NCBI GenBank assembly: GCA_914767715.1
Contig: OU612070.1
Coordinates: 18,962,025-19,026,024 of the forward strand
Direction: 5' to 3'
Source of the DNA: Membranipora membranacea
Taxonomy: Eukaryota > Bryozoa > Gymnolaemata > Cheilostomatida > Membraniporidae
DNA length: 64,000 bases
The notes under the pieces were generated by a model, which was not told the DNA's origin, made no database searches, and saw only the letters and a program-made list of their open reading frames with translations. The translations under genes were made by a program, and so were the position numbers. Shown one piece after another: positions 35,901-63,704 of this stretch (its first letter is position 1; the number at the start of each line of letters is the position of its first letter).

Positions 35901-38900
35901 CAAATAGAAGATTTGTTTTAGAACATACCTCTGAGACCAAAAAAGATCCCATTTTGTATATTACTTGATCTATTTCTGGCATTATGTACCCCACAATAAT
36001 AAACATGTTTTTATTGGTATCAAGAGCCCACGATTGTCTTATATAGAAAGTAAAATTGACATGCACTGGCCAATTGAATACCATCGTTTCTCTAATCCCT
36101 AGGCATTATGGGTCATTGCCCTGATATCACCAATCAATCTAGCCAATGTGTTGGCTTTGATTGGTGGGTGGGTAGTAGAAGCTTCTTTTCCCCACCCACC
36201 AATCAGAGCCAAAATATTGGTTTTACAGTTGCCAGCTGAAATTTAATAAACAGCATTACAAGTTCCTGTTTAAAAAAAAACTGATAATCCAACTAATTAT
36301 ACAAGACTGCCTCTAGAAAATAACATGATTGTCCTTTTCTTTCAGCTCTTTTGATCACCCTAACATTATGAAGATACTGGGTATATGCTACTATGCAGAC
36401 AGAAGTATTGGTATAGTTATGGATGTCTTAAAAGGTGGAGATCTGCGCACATTCTTAAAGGAGCGGAAACCATCGCCTAGCTTGGTATATACACACCATG
36501 TTCTCTCTTCTCTGTACCATGTGTTCAAAGGCTATGAAATTGCTGTCTCAGCATGACCTACATCATATGTGTACCCTGTCTCTATGCGACAAAATGTTAC
36601 CATTGTCCAAATACGCGATGGTAGGACACTATCAATTTCTAGTCTTACTGAATTGAATCAAATGTGTCTGAGCAATCATGAAATTCAATTCCTGAGAGTC
36701 TGAAATATGGCTAGTCAACACAATAGTAATGCGAAATCAAATCATATTCGCAATTTCACTTGGTGGACTGAAAAAGTGAAATAAATGGCTAGCAAACATA
36801 ATCATACCACTCTTTACTTTGTAATATTATATATAAACTCCCAACTGAGATTGCGAAATTTGGTGTTAGCTTACATTAAGTCACCACCAAACTCTAGGGG
36901 ATAAATTATTAACTATATGGATGTCTAGTATCAACATTTATCCTGAGTGTACTTTGGAAACTTGATCACATACTACTCAAATTGTGAACCATATTACTAC
37001 ACTGCAGTGTGACCGATGGCGATAGGTAATGTCATACATATAGGATATATGGTTTTTAGTTCATAAGTTGCTCAGCCTTGGCTCAAAGTAATTTGCATTA
37101 TGTCCGACTTCTATCTTGACACGACATGTCAGATCACGGCCGATTATGTTTACAAGGCCTTATTTTGTTGCGCAGTGCCTGGTAGACCGTCCCATGGGCC
37201 TCTGGCCCTCTAGAACTACTTGGTATGCGTCACATCCCTGAGTGTATACTCTTATCTGTTGTAGAAAACTGAAGAAAATCTGTCCCACTGGGACCTACTG
37301 AGAATAGCGGGTGAAATCTCCTCAGCTTGTAAATACTTAGAGGAGATGAAATTTATACACCGGTGAGAAATTCAGCATAAATGACATGATATCATGGATG
37401 TTTGTAGTACTTGAGGAATGAAGATTGCCTTTCCTTATAACTTTGTTAGGAGTGGTCTTCTCATTTTTCCCTGATGATTGGGGGGTAACATATTTGCCAA
37501 TCCTGTGACTTCATGGAGTTTCAAATACAAATTCGTTCTGGAAATGCTCTTAAAAGCGAGTTGGGCCTGATTATTGCGTTATTGATCTGATCCCTAAACT
37601 TTCATGTTAGCCAATGTCTTCGCCAACAACCAATCAGATTCGACACCTTGTATAGCTACACCTAGACCAATTTTGATCCATTTGCCTGCATTCCGAGTCG
37701 CTCCCGATCCACTGGTCACGCCGCAGGCAAAGGGACCAAGAATTAACTACCACTTTACGGTAATTGTCTGCTCCCAGGTGGACAGTTGGTGGAAATTTAA
37801 TTTTTCTATCGGGAGATGTGTAACAGACTATTAAATAATATTTAATCAACTATGAGGATTCCAAATATGGAATTATTTTTCCAAAATATAAATTACGAGC
37901 TGAGATATTTGGTAAAATGTGTAACCCTTCCTCATGATGCCAACACACAATTTTCGGAGTTGTCTCTTTTCGTCTATCACACAACTTACTTTACCTCTCA
38001 AATTGTCTAAGATAATTTTGATAACAACAAGAAACAGCCATTTCTAATGTTAAAAATCAGGACATATATCTGGCATAATGGTCTTTTCTGATTCCTATGA
38101 GCAATATGGCGTACAATAGTTTACACACCCTTTCAATTGAGTTTAAAGAATTATATAGGTTGGGAGCATCACCATTGTGAAATGCTGTCAAACTCATACC
38201 TTTCATGATTTGCCTCCCTCAACACTTTTGTGTACACGAGGTACTATCAGTTGGCATGGGCGGTTATCAAGACAATCCCAATGGGTTGTCGGTCAATTCT
38301 TGATCCCTTTGCCTGCGGCGTGAAAAGTGGGAGGGAGCAACAGGAATGCAGGCAATTGGATTAAACTTGTTCAAAGCTACACCTTGTGATTAAACCAAGT
38401 TCTATTAATGGTGCCTGGTAATGCTAAGATTTCTCCCCAACTTAATAATCAACCCTTATCGTTCAAACAATGTCTTTTATTCTTCCAGCGATATCGCAGC
38501 GCGGAATGTGTTACTGACAGAAAAGGGTGATAAGCGTATAGCTAAGATATCTGATTTTGGTCTCTCCCGTGATGTCATAGATGGGGATTACTGGAGTAGA
38601 AGCAGACCTACAGCGGTACCTGTCAGGTGGTATCCACCGGAGGCAGTACATACGTACCGACAAAGCTCAAAATCAGATGTCTGGTAGGTTTACAGTTTGG
38701 TATGATTTTGGATGGGGATAGGCCAATGTATCAAGCTAGTCCCTAGATACCTGGTCACATATCTAACCAGATCAAATTTGATCCAGTTTCCTACGTTTCA
38801 ACTCAATTGGGGAAGACCCCAGATGCAAGCAAATCTTTATCTTTGAAGATTTTGATGCATATATATCATATATTATATGTACTCTGGCACATGCAACTCC

Positions 38901-41900
38901 AGAAATGTGCATGTGACAATATAATGTCAAGTTTTAGACACATCTCAGCATGAGGCTCTATTAGGTCTGGTCCGTATCTAGGTTCTTATTTTAGTGCCGA
39001 TGTACTCAGAGGGAGGGGGGGGGGGGGAAATAAAGCAACAAATACATGCATAATTTCTTTTGTGTCCATATACATGTGCTGCTACTAAAATGCTTTTATA
39101 TTATTACATCTTATCTCCCCCTTGAATGGCTCTGATAATTACAGAAACATGAAGTATGTTCGCAGTTTACATGAATTTATGCATTGTAATTATTGTAGGT
39201 CTTACGGTATTTTGTTGTGGGAGATATTCACATTTGGAGAATATCCCTACCCAGGTAAAGATCATGCAGAGGTTGCCAGTTTTATCACACAAGGGGGCAC
39301 TATGGACCCCCCATCCGACTCACCGCCAATAGTGTAAGTACTTTGGACGCAGTGTCCAAATTTCTCGAAATAAAAAAAATATAATCATAGATTTCCAGTT
39401 GCACAGGTATATTTTCAAAGGCAGATGGCAGAGGTAGGACAGGGTTTTTTCAGCACCCTCCACTATTATCTGCGGTGTATGTATGGTCAATTATGGTCGA
39501 CCTAATAGTTTTCACTTCAATGAGAAAAATAAAGAAAAACATAGAGCATGATTTCAGCAATTAATATCAATCCCAATTATCAACTTGATCACAAAAAACA
39601 AAACCGATGAACTTTAAGAAGAGAAAATTATTTATTCATACCTCCAGGGAATTACAACCGCCATATATACCAACAAATAGTGAGACTTGACAGTAGGCGT
39701 TACGCACTACATGCATGCCATGCCATCATGTCCCAAGCGAATCAACACATGCCACCATGAATTGACCATGATGCCTAGACTAACATGAAGACCTAATCAA
39801 TCTATTTGTTAGCTGCAACATCCAGGGCAGAACCCCAGAGGAATTTAAGAATTCAACATAATGTTTTCAGTGTGTGGGTCATTATTTATGAACAGCAAGT
39901 TTTCCCCTGTGAGAGAGCAGACACGACACGATAGCAAATAGATTGAGTGACGCTGAAGTTATGAAAGCCTTTCATCTATGTTTAGCACCATCTCGCTTGG
40001 GTCAAAAAATAGTCGGCAATTAATAAAAGTATATATGTACCCTCGCAAGGATATAGAGTGCTGTGTGATCTATTGCATTATTGTTATAGTTGCTACCACC
40101 TACCTCGGTAAAGGCAATATACTGCAACATTTTTGTTCGGGTGGTGAAGAGGTGGGCGGGGGTGGGCGGGGATGAAGAACGGTACGCTGTATTGACTTTC
40201 CCTCCTCGCAAGCAAGCAAAATATATGCCCAGGTTAAGCATCCCCATCAACTGATAGAGGTATATTTATACAGATCAGTTAATAATTATACTTGATACAC
40301 TACATGTATGCCTGGATACTGTAAATATCTACTGTTTCTTAGTATCCGTGTCACTTCACTTCACGTCACTGTACTGTATTTTGTAGAGCTGATATTATGA
40401 GAAAATGCTGGATATACGACCCAAGTGAACGACCATATTTCTCATTCATATACCTACAACTTAGCCGTTACTTAGAAGTAAGTAGAGAGAAATCCGCAGT
40501 TTGATGTTTTTTTTCTCGGTTTCTGCTATATTTTGTAAATAATAAAATATTTCCATTATGTATAGAACATGCAGCGGTGCAGCCAGGTAGTCTGTGACCA
40601 AGCAGCCACAGAACAGAGAGGTGACCGCCCGATTGATGCATATACCCTTTCTTTTTTACTGTGACAATTCTGAGGCTTTTGTTGTTGCACCTCTTTGTCT
40701 CAAACTCCCGCGAAAAACAGAGCAGTAGTTTCGCTATACATGTTGGTTCATTGAGCTGGGAGTGGCTGTCATGTCAGGCTAAGTGTCAGTAGGGGGTGAC
40801 AGGCTCAGGGTTTTTTTATAGAGCACTTGTCAAACCATCAAGTATCACAGGTGTGATCAAAGCCAACATACCAAACACAAGCTGGTACCATTTCTGCTGC
40901 CCCCCCTAGTATCTATATCTGAATGACATGTAAAACATATGTAACATATGTAACATATGTTAATTATAATTATAATGTTTGTGAACGAAAAACATTGCTG
41001 TGTCCAACTACCAAAGCATGTATCACTATTATTCCCTTACCATAATAAATAATAATTATTATATTATTATTATCTTAATTTTATATTAAAATTATTTTAA
41101 TTATAATATATGATATTATTTATATTTGCGTCTGCCCAATGTCTCACTGTAACCAATCATTTATCGTTACAGACTCAGGGCCCTCAGCAGAAACTGACAA
41201 ACACTTCGGCCATATTACCAAAACCAGTCAGAAAGATGTTACGGAGTAGCGTAACTTCAAGTTCAAGTAGCGGGTTTGAAGAAGCCTTAGAGTCACCCAC
41301 ATCCCTCTCAGCTATGCCTCTACTTGGTACCGCAAATACCGGGTCGTCCGATCAGGGTTTCTCAGAAGGCTTCAGTATAATGGTATGTTCATAAATTTAT
41401 TAACTTTTTCGTATTGATTGATTGACTGAATTGGTTGACTGTATTCTATCAATTAGATGAAATCATGTTGCCAAATATGTGTGTTTTGAACAGATGCCTA
41501 ACAAAAAAGGTAAGTCAAGAAGTTAGATCGCTTGATGTGGTGGCTGTAGTTCACTGCTAAATACCTGTAAGACGACGCCACGTCTCTTTATTGTGGGTCT
41601 CACAATCATGTTTGGCATACTGGAAAACTTATTAATTATCTGAAAAGAAGGCTTTATTTTATTTGCAAGCTTGCATCTCTTTTTGGAACACCGGCGAAAG
41701 TGGTTGAAAATGGAATGCTACTACCAGCTATCCGGCACAGTTTGAGTGCTTACACTACTAAAAGAGCTGCAGTCCTGTCCATGTTTATGAGTGAAATGTC
41801 CATTGTTGTGTTATATGAGAGGGAACATGAACCACTTTTTGAGTTTATCATAAATATATAAATTAAATATTTTCTTATATATTTATGAAGTTGGTAAACA

Positions 41901-42204
41901 AAAAGTCATATACATGAGTTATGTCCTCCATTGCTCAGGGTGACAACTCCGACTCATACTGAGTACATGATATACACATATCAGGAAGGCACGCATGTGA
42001 AACATGTATTTCCTGAGCGTGATTTAATTAATAATAAAGCCTTAGTATATCAAATAATAATTAATGTGACCTTCCCAAAATGCCAAAATTGAGTGTGGTG
42101 ACATTGTTAATTGGCTAAATCAGCTCTTTCTCACAGAGAATCATCCGCAAACGCTGCATCTCCAAGACAGTATGACCCCAACTTGTGGATGTCGGGGGAA
42201 TTAA
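11890..42204 (+). CDS. ALK: ALK/LTK-family receptor tyrosine kinase, complete
   Basis: Single-pass receptor kinase at the cell surface; in known animals ALK/LTK receptors bind secreted ligands (Jeb, HEN-1 or ALKAL) and signal to Ras-MAPK and PI3K. Assembled exons: 11890-12022, 13374-13638, 14813-14949, 16584-16712, 17206-17303, 17790-18007, 20135-20253, 21699-21761, 23883-24048, 27351-27561, 28915-29025, 30449-30599, 31039-31233, 31466-31747, 32415-32501, 33315-33453, 34812-34973, 36346-36484, 37265-37362, 38489-38683, 39199-39333, 40387-40477, 41173-41382, 41495-41510, 42137-42204. They total 3,618 nt, with consistent phases and no internal stop. The MAM plus glycine-rich plus Cys-module ectodomain is specific to ALK/LTK. 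At 1,205 residues it is longer than LTK and shorter than human ALK. No LDLa domain is seen between the MAM domains. The symbol denotes family; orthology to ALK rather than LTK cannot be separated here. Exon 4 has an alternative acceptor. Confidence 0.93.
12023..13373 (+). other. ALK-like introns 1-3, general content
   Basis: Intron 1 (12023-13373) and intron 2 (13639-14812) are AT-rich. Intron 2 has a C17 run at about 13806-13822. Intron 3 (14950-16583) carries a GCATTGTGGGA word near 15213 and the collagen-like repeat at its end. No other gene is seen in them. Confidence 0.5.
16472..16573 (-). repeat. Collagen-like 9-bp-period minisatellite
   Basis: About 100 bases built from 9-base units, reading GGTGAGCCG or GGTGAACCA/GGTGAACTT on the - strand. 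That strand encodes Gly-Glu-Pro/Gly-Glu-Leu triplets without interruption, then GKSG and a TAA; an in-frame TAG precedes the array. The + strand reads Gly-Ser-Pro/Ser-Ser-Pro. It sits at the 3' end of ALK-like intron 3 and supplies the pyrimidine-rich tract before the acceptor at 16581-16583. It has no start codon or splice context of its own, so I read it as a repeat and not as a gene. Confidence 0.75.
16584..20253 (+). CDS. ALK-like exons 4-7: second MAM-like domain
   Basis: Exons 16584-16712, 17206-17303, 17790-18007 and 20135-20253. The block opens at GCTISNSTLCPGW, shows a Trp-rich segment near RFYWTPTG, and ends VKVKDLQFSRDCFPPP, the pattern of a MAM domain's first and last cysteines. 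It covers about residues 180-365. The cysteine pairing differs from the first domain, so the call is MAM-like. The first acceptor is ambiguous: CAG at 16581-16583 and CAG at 16602-16604 are both usable and lie 21 bases apart in the same frame, so a seven-residue variant is possible. The 17206 exon follows a (TA)n/TATG simple repeat at about 17110-17200. Confidence 0.75.
18008..20134 (+). other. ALK-like intron 6 with foldback sequences
   Basis: About 2.1 kb. At 18210-18440 the words AGCTAGCTAAA and CTAGCTAAAATT recur in diverged form; similar text is found at 23690-23770 in intron 8, which suggests a dispersed element. At 18805-18837, ATTATGGGAT and ATCCCATAAT form an inverted pair. No coding exon seen. 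Confidence 0.45.
18826..18923. mobile_element. Small MITE-like unit, TCCCATAATGCA termini
   Basis: TCCCATAATGCA at about 18829-18840 and TGCATTGCGGGA at 18912-18923 are inverted copies about 95 bases apart. The same word (TCCCACAATGCA) returns near 15213, 16970, 29940 and 32322, so it may be the terminus of a dispersed element. Confidence 0.35.
20254..21698 (+). other. ALK-like intron 7
   Basis: About 1.4 kb. It contains one copy of the GGTTGATAATGAAAT repeat (20745-20790). Open frames of about 80-90 codons on both strands over 20731-21366 show no family motif. Confidence 0.45.
21699..21761 (+). CDS. ALK-like exon 8: short linker exon
   Basis: A 63-base exon, phase 1 at both ends, reading EVFSQQADYLFAEKLLVAER. 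It joins the second MAM-like domain to the glycine-rich region. It is supported by CTAG before it, GTAAGT after it, and preserved frame on both sides. Because it is symmetric it can be skipped without a frameshift. The same frame is open upstream to an ATG at 21669, followed by a hydrophobic run (MTLIILLIFLEVFSQ). Confidence 0.65.
21762..23882 (+). other. ALK-like intron 8
   Basis: About 2.1 kb. It contains a diverged AGCTAGCTAAA-type segment at about 23690-23770, and the acceptor TGACTGTAG at its end. I see no exon in it. Confidence 0.45.
23883..31747 (+). CDS. ALK-like exons 9-14: glycine-rich ligand-binding region and Cys-rich module
   Basis: Exons 23883-24048, 27351-27561, 28915-29025, 30449-30599, 31039-31233 and 31466-31747, about residues 388-759. 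The opening (YTFLPCLATGRTGPTHDQC, then GVQIWNVP) and the next block (LFGATGGLGVES, then DRLYIIAGQAGGMAC) follow the ALK/LTK pattern of GATGRxGPTQxQC, GIQxWxVP and LYILVGQ closely. Glycine runs follow: eight in exon 11, five in exon 12, and two clusters in exon 13. The end carries an EGF-like module, CPCPADTNCRW through CLCDGLW to the last Cys before the membrane. In the family this glycine-rich fold binds the ligand. This is the strongest evidence for family membership. Confidence 0.93.
24170..24307. mobile_element. Foldback element of the GGTTGATAATGAAAT family
   Basis: On the - strand, 24232-24182 reads GTGGTTGGTAATGAAATGCT then ACAACCAGC and, further on, GCTTAAAC. On the + strand, 24247-24289 reads GGTTGGAAATCCTACTACC then AGC and GTTTAAGCG. 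The two halves are imperfect inverted copies around a short spacer, so this is the most complete member of a family whose single halves occur at 20745, 41701, 48249 and 58046. Confidence 0.5.
24554..24850 (+). mobile_element. tRNA-derived SINE-like element
   Basis: The head at 24554-24628 resembles a tRNA: an A-box-like TGCCTAGTGGTTAG, a B-box-like GGGTTCAAATCCC, and ends TGTTGCC/GGCGGCA that can pair over seven positions including wobbles. A poly-T-rich stretch and about 220 bases of unrelated body follow. The opposite strand has an open frame (24841-24560) containing RRRDLNPGLPPSP, the usual translation of the antisense of a B box, so I do not read it as a gene. The T stem is imperfect, which argues against a functional tRNA. 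The right end is a guess. Confidence 0.5.
25868..25899. repeat. Perfect 32-bp palindrome
   Basis: CTCAGTAACCTAACCT is followed directly by its exact reverse complement, with no spacer. A second inverted pair, CAATGAACTAAA and TTTAGTTCATTG, lies just downstream at about 25917-25951. The two hairpins are probably parts of one foldback element. Confidence 0.7.
27109..27179 (+). pseudogene. tRNA-like sequence, pseudogene or SINE head
   Basis: An A box (TAGCTCAGTTAGTTAGAG) and a good B box (GGTTCGAATCC) lie at tRNA spacing. The ends GTAGG and CCTAC pair. The T stem keeps only four pairs (GCGG/CCGC), and the anticodon arm does not fold well, so I do not assign an amino acid. It lies in ALK-like intron 9, 170 bases before exon 10. 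Confidence 0.45.
27931..27964. repeat. Perfect 34-bp palindrome, ATCACAGAGT family
   Basis: ATCACAGAGTAAGGATA followed immediately by its exact reverse complement. Related palindromes lie at 29996-30039 and 35359-35394, all in introns of the ALK-like gene. Confidence 0.75.
28800..28914 (+). repeat. AT-rich simple sequence before exon 11
   Basis: From about 28840 to 28905 the sequence is almost pure A and T in ATAT/AATATATT patterns. It ends at the acceptor GTAG of exon 11. Confidence 0.6.
29939..30094. mobile_element. MITE-like element enclosing an ATCACAGAGT palindrome
   Basis: TTCCCACAATGCAA (29939-29952) and TTGCATTGTGAAA (30081-30093) are inverted termini about 155 bases apart. Inside lies an imperfect palindrome with arms TATTATCACAGAGT and ACTCTGTGATAATA (29996-30039). 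This nests two of the small repeat families of the window. Confidence 0.5.
32415..33453 (+). CDS. ALK-like exons 15-16: transmembrane helix and juxtamembrane segment
   Basis: Exon 15 (32415-32501) encodes LVVSACVGAVVTTILIAIAII, one hydrophobic helix of about 21 residues (768-788). Exon 16 (33315-33453) follows with basic residues (MREQKRK), the expected stop-transfer signal, and then NHIYYDVKMPAVIQEERLQI leading into the kinase. The two adjacent tyrosines are the only ones in the juxtamembrane segment. Human ALK has an NPNY motif in the equivalent region; no NPxY is present here. Confidence 0.88.
34812..40477 (+). CDS. ALK-like exons 17-22: tyrosine kinase domain
   Basis: Exons 34812-34973, 36346-36484, 37265-37362, 38489-38683, 39199-39333, 40387-40477; about residues 835-1108. 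Visible motifs: Gly loop GEGKFSQV (838-845), VAVK with the beta-3 Lys at 866, helix-C Glu 884, HRDIAARN (967-974), DFG (990-992), PPE (1017-1019), and SDVW. All residues needed for phosphotransfer are present. IVMDVLKGGDL places Met at the gatekeeper (914), where human ALK has Leu 1196. The activation loop reads RDVIDGDYW where ALK, LTK and the insulin receptor have a YxxxYY triad, so only Tyr 1002 remains. HRDIAARN with Ile is typical of ALK/LTK. Predicted active tyrosine kinase with altered activation control. Confidence 0.93.
35359..35394. repeat. Imperfect 36-bp palindrome, ATCACAGAGT family
   Basis: ATCACAGAGT (35359-35368) and ACTCTGTGAT (35385-35394) flank a partly self-complementary centre. 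It lies in intron 17, between two kinase exons. Confidence 0.65.
36143..36220. mobile_element. Foldback element in intron 17
   Basis: Arms of about 30 bases: the left contains TTGATTGGTGGGTGGG, the right CCCACCCACCAATCAGA, with a spacer of about 17 bases. It ends about 125 bases before exon 18. Confidence 0.6.
37667..38371. mobile_element. MITE-like DNA transposon, about 0.7 kb, long inverted arms
   Basis: The left arm (about 37667-37770) and right arm (about 38270-38371) are inverted copies of about 100 bases. Both contain TTGCCTGCATTCC, CACGCCGCAGGCAAAGGGA and CAAGAATT. The interior, about 500 bases, codes for nothing recognisable. It occupies most of intron 19, just before the exon encoding the catalytic loop. 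Non-autonomous DNA transposon by structure; superfamily not assigned because the exact ends and target duplication are unclear. Confidence 0.7.
40154..40171 (+). promoter_or_regulatory. G-quadruplex motif in intron 21
   Basis: Four runs of three or more G separated by single bases (C, T, C). It lies about 215 bases upstream of kinase exon 22, on the transcribed (sense) strand, so an RNA quadruplex could form in the pre-mRNA. Confidence 0.5.
40930..41125. repeat. AT-rich low-complexity tract in intron 22
   Basis: Repeated ACATATGTA words are followed by TAATAATTATTATT and TTAATTATAAT patterns up to 50 bases before exon 23. No gene. Confidence 0.6.
41173..42204 (+). CDS. ALK-like exons 23-25: tyrosine-free cytoplasmic tail with 16-nt microexon
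   Basis: Exon 23 (41173-41382) is Ser/Thr-rich, including SSVTSSSSSGF. Exon 24 (41495-41510) is only 16 bases, flanked by AACAG and GTAAGT, and reads MPNKK plus one base. Exon 25 (42137-42204) ends MTPTCGCRGN then TAA at 42202-42204. The 97 residues contain no tyrosine, unlike human ALK, whose tail carries Shc and PLC-gamma docking tyrosines. Skipping the microexon shifts exon 25 to a basic end, RIIRKRCISKTV, then TGA. The kinase-proximal exon is secure; the microexon and last exon rest on splice sites and frame alone. Confidence 0.65.
41701..41753 (+). repeat. Copy of the GGTTGATAATGAAAT repeat
   Basis: TGGTTGAAAATGGAATGCTA followed by CTACCAGC and CAGTTTGAGTGCTTAC, matching the copies at 48249 and 58046 in order and spacing. 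It is in intron 24. Confidence 0.5.
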
Positions 42205-43904
42205 TTGTTTATCATGCAATGATGATAATATTTAATTTTTTGTTTTAGGTACATGAGCAATCCGTGTCTTCATTCGATGTGTAAGCCGAGGATTCATTCT
42301 CTGGGTGATAAAACCGCAACTTGTACATCGATAATTCAGCTTGCAAATAAGTCATATATCGAACATATATCAAATAAGTCCTACCATGCATCAAATAGTT
42401 CCCATCATATTGAATAAGTATCTCATTTATCAATTAACAATAATCAATCAGATGATATAGTTTTATAACTTTCATAACTGGCATTCACTTGGTAGGAAGC
42501 CAGCTGGGTCTCGAAAAGTCAAATTGGATGCACAAAGGAATTTTTCTAAGCCTTGAAACTTATCATTATGTAAAATCCTGTATTATGGAGCCCAATAATT
42601 CATATCCTAACAAATTATTATGCATTATATTATAAATAGATCCGATATCCGGCAATTGCGTTGATTTTTATCATCGAAGTGCTCTAAGTTGTTATGTAAG
42701 CTATCTCTTTTTGCAACCTACAATCCCTATGTGACAATGCAGAGAACATAGTCGAGTTTTATAATTTCTGTTTTTGCATGCCTTGATTTTCATTTGAAGT
42801 TGACAAGTTGAGTCTTGTTTAGCAACTTTTTTGGATCAAAAACAATCCATGCCTTACTTTAACTTACATTCTCTTTCTATTTTACAAAGGCATGAACAAA
42901 ATAGTCAAAGCAGTATTATTTTTATTGGTTTAATTACCATTCATATCTTATTTTAATTTTGATGTATTATAGATTTTTTCACCATTGTATTTAAGTATAT
43001 TTTGTTATTGTATGTAGTATGTACAGCTGAATTTATTTTGTCATATCAACCTTTTATTTTTAAAGTAGTTCTCGCCTTTATCAAAATTGAACTATCTCAA
43101 AATAAATTGACAAATTTGATTTCATATTCGGATTGCTATCTCAACGATTGGGAGAACTCAAACACCCTTTCCCCCTTGGGGAAGGGGACAACTAATGCCT
43201 CTTTTTACAAATATAATATTAGGTTGGCAGTGGCAACTATTGGGGGAGTCAGCCATTACATAAAAAGATTGTGCTCCTTGAAATAATATGTCTAAATTCT
43301 TTTGATGTATATTGATAAGTTTGAGAACAATGATGGACAGCAGCTATCACAACACACAAACAACTCCATAAAATTCCATCGGAATGAATAACTTTCATAT
43401 TGATGCGACGATTTATTTTCAAAACCAACAGTCAAAACACACAATAAAGAAGTGCTAGGATGCCAAATCACTATTAGTTCAACATTGAGTTGATAATTAC
43501 ATCAAGATCCGAAACTGAGAATTTGAGTTAGCCGATAGGAACTCAACTACGAAATATATAAATCATAATATTATGAATGGAAGGACCTAAGGAGGTCATA
43601 CACTGTGGCATAAATCTGTTGGACGGAGCTGTTGTAATACTGGATTCAAAAAAGTTGTTTCTCCCAAATAAATAATCATAACACAATTGTTATTCGTTGG
43701 AATGGACTACACTGTAAATAGACACAAAAAAGAGTCATAAATAATTAAATATCACTGTTCTGAGCAATCTTGTGGTATCAACCTCATACCAGCCACGTTA
43801 TAACCTCAAAATAAAGAGGTGAAAAACTAGATAGCCGTGTTGTATCGCAACGATGCCAGGATGCCAGGAGTCTATGCCGTATACTTGTTGGGTCATATTA
43901 GACT
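42205..43904. other. ALK-LRRC9 convergent intergenic region
   Basis: About 1.7 kb between two genes transcribed towards each other. It should hold the 3' UTR of the ALK-like gene. AATAAA hexamers on the + strand occur at 43101 and 43443 among others; none stands out. Sequence is AT-rich with no coding signal. Confidence 0.55.
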
Positions 43905-43920
43905 ACAGAAGTGGCATTAC

Positions 43921-43926
43921 TTTATT
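43921..43926 (-). promoter_or_regulatory. LRRC9 poly(A) signal
   Basis: TTTATT on the + strand is AATAAA on the - strand, 34 bases past the LRRC9 stop codon (43962-43960). If used, the 3' UTR is only about 50-60 bases. Confidence 0.55.
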
Positions 43927-43959
43927 TCAGATGGGTTGCAAGTGAGATCTCAATCAACC

Positions 43960-63704
<19,745 letters not shown>

